Made by a program: the position numbers and the translations under genes
Shown: piece by piece, positions 60,572 through 64,000 of the stretch
Layout of the letters: each line of letters opens with the position of its first letter
Numbering within the stretch: position 1 is the stretch's first letter
NCBI RefSeq assembly: GCF_002850745.1
Contig: NZ_KZ559466.1
Coordinates: 100,512 to 164,511 of the forward strand
Reading direction: 5' to 3'
Origin: Nonomuraea indica
GTDB lineage: Bacteria; Actinomycetota; Actinomycetes; Streptosporangiales; Streptosporangiaceae
Length of the DNA stretch: 64,000 nt
Notes under the pieces: model-generated
Told to the model about the DNA's origin: nothing
Database searches by the model: none
What the model saw: only the letters and a program-made list of their open reading frames with translations

Positions 60572-61066
60572 ATGTCCTACCCGCCGCCGCGATACGTGCA
60601 GGATCACGGGATCGTCAGCGCGACCTACCGGCCGGCCGACACGCCGCCCGACCTCACGATCGGAGTCAAGTCCCGGGTCGGCTACCTGGCGACCGGCGCG
60701 AGCACCGACGGCCGGTTCGGTCTCTACCGCTGGGACATGGCCGCGATCCCGAACGGTCCCGGCGCCCACTTCCACCGGACCTTCTCCGAGTCGTTCTTCG
60801 TCCTGGAGGGCACCGTCTCGCTGTACGACGGCGAGCGATGGCGGGACGCGACCCCGGGCGACTTCCTGTACGTGCCGCCGGGCGGCGTCCACGCCTTCAG
60901 CAACGACTCCGACGCGCCGGCTTCCATGCTGGTGCTGTTCGCGCCGGGGGCGCCCCGGGAGGCGTACTTCGAGGAGCTCGCCGAGATCGTCGCCTCCGGC
61001 CGCCGGCTCACCGACGAGGAATGGACGGAGCTGTACGCCAGGCACGACCAGTACGCCGCACCGTGA
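60572..61066 (+). CDS. cupin-domain protein
   Basis: A 164-residue single-cupin protein. Metal motif 1: GAHFHRTFSESFFVLEG near 64; motif 2: GDFLYVPPGGVHAFSND near 95. The metal ligands H-x-H, E and H are kept, so it should bind a metal ion. Likely an isomerase or dioxygenase-type enzyme; substrate unknown. GAGGAG precedes the ATG at good spacing. Confidence 0.9.
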   Translation: MSYPPPRYVQDHGIVSATYRPADTPPDLTIGVKSRVGYLATGASTDGRFGLYRWDMAAIPNGPGAHFHRTFSESFFVLEGTVSLYDGERWRDATPGDFLYVPPGGVHAFSNDSDAPASMLVLFAPGAPREAYFEELAEIVASGRRLTDEEWTELYARHDQYAAP

Positions 61067-61102
61067 ACCACGGGCGACCCCCGAGCCCGGCGGGGAACGG
61101 AG

Positions 61103-61135
61103 ACGCCCCGGGGCACGAGGAGAGCCCCGGGGCGT
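61103..61135. terminator. hairpin between convergent cupin and Cys-rich genes
   Basis: ACGCCCCGGGGC at 61103-61114 and GCCCCGGGGCGT at 61124-61135 are exact inverted copies over 12 bp with a 9-nt loop. It can end both the cupin transcript and, in the other direction, that of the minus-strand gene. Confidence 0.75.
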
Positions 61136-61144
61136 GCGCGCCGC

Positions 61145-61567
61145 TCAGCCGCCGATGGCGCACGCCTGGCACGGGGGCTGTCCGCACGTGCACTGCATGA
61201 TGGCGTCGAGGACGTCGTGATCGTGGTACAGGCACTGGTCCTTGCAGGTGTGGCGCGGGACGAACCCCGGCTGGATCTCGTCGGGCCACGGCTCCCGTCC
61301 GTCACGGCACCGGACGAACTGCGCGGGGTCCGTCGAGTGCAGGTCGCGCATGCGGGCGCGTGCCTGGTCCTCCAGGGTCCGCGCCTCGGTCGTCATGGCC
61401 TTCAGCTGAGCGGCGAGATCGGAATACTGGTCGTTGCCGGTTCGCACGTGTGCGGCGCGGAGCGCCATCATCGCGTTGCTCAGGAATCGGACAGCGTCCT
61501 GGAGGTCTGTCGTGTGGTGCATCTGGATGCCGGTCACGCCTCGGACCCACACGGCGTCGTTGTACAT
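61145..61567 (-). CDS. small Cys/His-rich C-terminal protein, unknown
   Basis: A 140-residue protein. The N-terminal 90 residues form a helical part (DLQDAVRFLSNAMMALRAAH, DLAAQLKAMTTEARTLEDQA). The last 50 are rich in Cys and His: CRDG, HTCKDQCLYHDHDVLD and QCTCGQPPCQAC, a pattern of a zinc or other metal site. It is not recognised. AAAGG lies 11 nt before the ATG at 61567. An AT-rich palindrome lies upstream at 61654. The minus-strand amide genes end 372 bp upstream, so it could be in the same regulon. Confidence 0.65.
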   Translation of the reverse strand: MYNDAVWVRGVTGIQMHHTTDLQDAVRFLSNAMMALRAAHVRTGNDQYSDLAAQLKAMTTEARTLEDQARARMRDLHSTDPAQFVRCRDGREPWPDEIQPGFVPRHTCKDQCLYHDHDVLDAIMQCTCGQPPCQACAIGG

Positions 61568-61939
61568 TGAATGATCAACCTTTCGAAGCGGCGGGGGTTT
61601 CACGCCGGTCCCGGGCACGGCTCGGCGGAGACGTCTGCATTCGGGGTTACAACAAATATAACGCTATATTTACGGTATGGGCATGAGGTCGAGGTTGCCG
61701 CCCGACGGTCGGCGCTCAGCCGAAACCGGCCCTTGACCTGGGCATGGGACGGGAAGCGGCGCGCCCGCCCACGCCGTCTCCCCCATGGCGGCCCCCGCCG
61801 ATTTTGCCGAAAAATTAATCGGCGGCCTCTTTCGTCCGTCGGCAGAGAAATCCTCTCTTCGCGAACTGCCGAGGTCGCCGGGACGCTTTGTCCCGGAAAC
61901 CCCGGCAGTCACTTCGGTGTTCGACTATGTCCTTTCGGC
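61568..61939. other. gap with hairpins and an AT-rich palindrome
   Basis: No gene. It contains AAATATA-acgc-TATATTT (61654-61671), an 8-bp inverted repeat CGCCGATT / AATCGGCG (61796-61803, 61817-61824) and a nested hairpin at 61866-61908 that includes CCGGGAC and GTCCCGG around GCTTT. The last may be the terminator of fmdA; the first looks like an operator or promoter of the Cys-rich gene. Confidence 0.55.
61654..61671. promoter_or_regulatory. AT-rich palindrome AAATATA-acgc-TATATTT
   Basis: Exact 7-bp arms around ACGC in a GC-rich genome, 87 bp upstream of the start of the Cys-rich gene. It may be an operator or a sigma-factor site; no regulator is known. Confidence 0.5.
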
Positions 61940-63187
61940 TCAGCTCGTCACGGCGCACCGGCCGCGGTCCTCGCTGACGGGCCCCTGCATGTTCGGGCGT
62001 ACGTCGAAGTCGAAGATCGCGGTGGGCAGGTAGAGCGAGCAGCACGCGTTCGGGATGTCGACGATCCCGCTGACCCGCCCTTCGATGGGCGCCGAACCGA
62101 GGAGCAGGTACGCCTGCTCACCGCTGTAGCCCCACCTCTTGAGATACTCCACGGCGTTCAGGCAGGCCCTGCGGTAGGCCACCGTCGCGTCGAGGTAGTA
62201 GTTGGTGTCGGTGTCGTGATCGACCGAGATCCCGATGAAGGTGAGGAACTCGGAGTAGCGCGGCTCGACGTTGCCCGGCATGAAGATCGGGTTGGTGGTG
62301 ACGCCGTACTTCTCCATGCCTCCCTTGATGAGGTCGACATGGAAGTCGATGAAACCGCCCATCTCGATCGCGCCGCAGAAGGTGATCTCGCCGTCACCCT
62401 GGCTGAAGTGCAGGTCGCCCCCCGACAGTTTGGCGTCGTTGACGTGGACCGGGTAGAAGACCCGGGACCCTCGGGTGAAGTTCTTGATGTCGTGGTTGCC
62501 GCCGTTCTCCCTCGCGGGCACCGTTCGCGCCCCCTCGGCGGCGATCCGCTGCGCCAGGTCGCCGGTCGCCGTGCCGGCGAGGGCCCTGTCGGACAGCGGC
62601 GGCAGGCCGAGCGGCGGGACGCGTTGCGGGTCGGTGTCGATGAGCGCCTGTTCCCGGCGGTTCCAGGAGCTGAGCAGCTCGGCCGAGGGCGCTGTCCCGA
62701 AGAGGCCGGGGTGGGTGATGCCCGTGTACCGGACTCCCGGCAGGTGACGTGACGTCGCCACCTGGCCGTGGAAATCCCAGATCGCCTTGTAGGAATCGGG
62801 GAAGTAGTCGGTCAGGAACCCGCCGCCGTTCTCCTTGGCGAAGATTCCGGTGTATCCCCATCCCTGGCCGGGCGCGTCCCCGACCTCCTGGGGAACCGGC
62901 CCCAGGTCGAGGATGTCGACGACGAGGAGGTCTCCGGGCTCGGCGCCTTCGACCCCGATGGGCCCGCTCAGCACGTGGGCGACGGTCAGGTCGACATCCC
63001 GTACGTCGTTCGCCGAGTCGTTGTTACCGATCTGGGCGTCCGTCCATTCGCGGCATTCGACGCGGAACTCGTCTCCTGGCCTTACCATCTCGGCAACCGG
63101 AATATCCGGGTGCCACCGGTTGTGTCCTGGGGTCGCCTGATCGCTCATCGACTTCGACTGGTCGATACTGAATACCACTTTCGGCAT
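61940..63187 (-). CDS. fmdA: formamidase / acetamidase
   Basis: A 415-residue cytoplasmic amidase of the FmdA/AmdA family, hydrolysing formamide or acetamide to acid and ammonia. GHNRWHPDIPVAEMVRPGDE near 21, SGPIGVEGAEPGDLLVVDIL near 74, GGNHDIKNFTRGSRVFYPVH near 227 and GGDLHFSQGDGEITFCGAIE near 258 are the family blocks. Length is normal. The ATG at 63187 has GAAAGG 9 nt upstream. The channel gene upstream on the same strand indicates an amide-uptake and use operon. Confidence 0.95.
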   Translation of the reverse strand: MPKVVFSIDQSKSMSDQATPGHNRWHPDIPVAEMVRPGDEFRVECREWTDAQIGNNDSANDVRDVDLTVAHVLSGPIGVEGAEPGDLLVVDILDLGPVPQEVGDAPGQGWGYTGIFAKENGGGFLTDYFPDSYKAIWDFHGQVATSRHLPGVRYTGITHPGLFGTAPSAELLSSWNRREQALIDTDPQRVPPLGLPPLSDRALAGTATGDLAQRIAAEGARTVPARENGGNHDIKNFTRGSRVFYPVHVNDAKLSGGDLHFSQGDGEITFCGAIEMGGFIDFHVDLIKGGMEKYGVTTNPIFMPGNVEPRYSEFLTFIGISVDHDTDTNYYLDATVAYRRACLNAVEYLKRWGYSGEQAYLLLGSAPIEGRVSGIVDIPNACCSLYLPTAIFDFDVRPNMQGPVSEDRGRCAVTS

Positions 63188-63268
63188 GACATATGCCTTT
63201 CTTTGATAGATGACTCCCTTCGTGGACAACCGTTGCCCCTCACCTCTTTTCCAGCTCGGCCTGGCACG

Positions 63269-63937
63269 TCACGTCCAGCGGGGGCGGTGACGCGTGCCTT
63301 CTCCCGCCCTCCGGGGTTCCTCGCTCGTGCTCGGCGTCGCGCCGGCGGGTTCCCTGCCCCGGGTGAGCGGCCACAGGGCGACGAACGCCACCACGCCGAA
63401 CACCGCGAGGACGATCGCGATGAGGCCGGTGTTGCGCCAGAAGCCGGCAAGGATCATGAATGCCGGGATCGCGGCCGTCACCCACCCCTGGATCGCCGTG
63501 ACCCAGCCGGTGTACCTGGTGATCTGGGCGCGCTTCAGCCCCAGCAGCACGAAGAACAGACCCCACAGGAACGACCAGTAGAGCCAGATGACCCCGAAGG
63601 CCGGATCGCCGAGGATCTGGAAGTTGGCGTAGGAGTATCCGAGCGCCATGACGGCCACGAAGAGCGAGAAGTAGCCGACCCCTGTCGTGTCGAAACCGCC
63701 GAGCAGGTTGATCCCCACGTAGAGATAGGTGAACCCGAACAGGTAGATCCCCGAAGCGCCGAGGATCGTGGCCGTGTCGTCCAGAGCGGAGATGATCAGC
63801 ACCGTGGGCGTGACCACCTGCAGGGCCCCGACGAAGAGATTGAAGACCCCTGCCGCGCGGGCTTCGACCTTTCCCAGCAGCATCAGACCGTTGAGGAAGA
63901 GCACCGCACCCACGTACAGCAGTCCAACGGCTCCCAT
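63269..63937 (-). CDS. AmiS/UreI-family amide or urea channel
   Basis: A 222-residue membrane protein with six or seven helices (GLLYVGAVLFLNGLMLL; VVTPTVLIISALDD; GASGIYLFGFTYLYVGINLL; FAVIWLYWSFLWGLFFVLLG; AAIPAFMILAGFW; LIAIVLAVFGVVAFVALW). The ATILGASGIYLFGFTYLYVG motif is typical of proton-gated or passive urea/amide channels. GAGGAGG lies about 10 nt before the ATG at 63937. It lies 81 bp upstream of fmdA and feeds it with short amides. Confidence 0.93.
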   Translation of the reverse strand: MGAVGLLYVGAVLFLNGLMLLGKVEARAAGVFNLFVGALQVVTPTVLIISALDDTATILGASGIYLFGFTYLYVGINLLGGFDTTGVGYFSLFVAVMALGYSYANFQILGDPAFGVIWLYWSFLWGLFFVLLGLKRAQITRYTGWVTAIQGWVTAAIPAFMILAGFWRNTGLIAIVLAVFGVVAFVALWPLTRGREPAGATPSTSEEPRRAGEGTRHRPRWT

Positions 63938-64000
63938 CAACGACACACCTCCTCATGCCCGGGACGGGCGGTGTGGTCCGCGGTACGCACGTGGTGCAGG
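63938..64000. other. window edge, start of the upstream region of the amide operon
   Basis: 63 bp before the channel gene, containing its ribosome site. Too short to call a promoter. Confidence 0.4.

Overview
The window is high-GC chromosomal DNA from a filamentous actinomycete. Support for this is the GC-rich third codon positions, many GTG starts and 4-bp ATGA/GTGA overlaps, several sigma/anti-sigma and two-component genes, an ECF41 (SigJ) unit, a CU044_5270-type sigma partner and monofunctional proline dehydrogenase plus PruA. The gene mix fits the Streptosporangiales (Nonomuraea/Streptosporangium type), but no 16S rRNA or other species marker is present, so genus is inference.

Layout. 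1-5 kb: stress and envelope genes (DUF305 protein, SHOCT membrane peptide, four- to six-span membrane protein, tandem UspA, DUF6448, secreted class C-type serine hydrolase). 5-9 kb: a NarL-type two-component pair, then an ECF sigma factor coupled to a CU044_5270-type membrane protein. 9-13 kb: acetate kinase and phosphotransacetylase, convergent rather than tandem, and a lone MecA-N-like domain protein. 13-17 kb: a second two-component pair divergent from a multispan membrane protein, and an MBL hydrolase. 17-25 kb: a scarred region with SDR and integrase debris, a tandemly duplicated DoxX/epimerase unit ending in an intact ECF41 sigma factor, FAD-oxidoreductase and MFS scraps, a PucR-like regulator, an esterase and a second serine hydrolase. 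25-32 kb: a shortened cupin, a heterodimeric ABC exporter-fold pair (IrtAB/YbtPQ-like), then a TetR-amidohydrolase-acyl-CoA ligase operon behind a striking inverted repeat. 32-38 kb: three divergent regulator/target pairs (MarR/quinone oxidoreductase, TetR/carboxylesterase, HxlR/MFS), each with repeats in its control region. 38-43 kb: an antibiotic-export-type ABC transporter and a large LuxR ATPase regulator. 43.6-46.4 kb: a small integrated element in a tRNA-Pro(GGG) gene, bounded by 43-bp direct repeats, with relatively AT-rich cargo and an N-terminally truncated integrase, beside the remnant of a different integrase. 46.5-48.6 kb: an HTH protein and a three-gene operon with two proteins sharing an undescribed domain. 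48.7-53.2 kb: a partner-switching stress module (HATPase anti-sigma kinase, SigB/F-type sigma, STAS protein, GAF-ANTAR protein, SpoIIE-like protein lacking most metal ligands). 53-64 kb: glycosyltransferase, PaiB-like protein, proline catabolism (regulator, dehydrogenase, PruA), SnoaL and cupin proteins, a Cys-rich protein, and an amide uptake/hydrolysis pair (FmdA plus AmiS/UreI channel).

How parts work together. The best-supported regulatory circuit is ECF41: both doxX copies carry TGTCACT-N16-CGTC, the promoter form described for ECF41 factors, and the matching sigma gene closes the same operon. The proline genes form a pathway unit (proline to P5C to glutamate) next to a PucR-type regulator. 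FmdA with the amide/urea channel would import and hydrolyse short amides. The partner-switching genes probably form one network, but the phosphatase-like member looks catalytically degenerate. No CRISPR array, rRNA operon or complete prophage was seen. The most interesting places are the duplicated ECF41 unit, the tRNA-Pro element with two unknown membrane proteins, the pseudo-SpoIIE protein, the amidohydrolase lacking its HxH metal motif, and the paired-domain operon at 47-48.5 kb.
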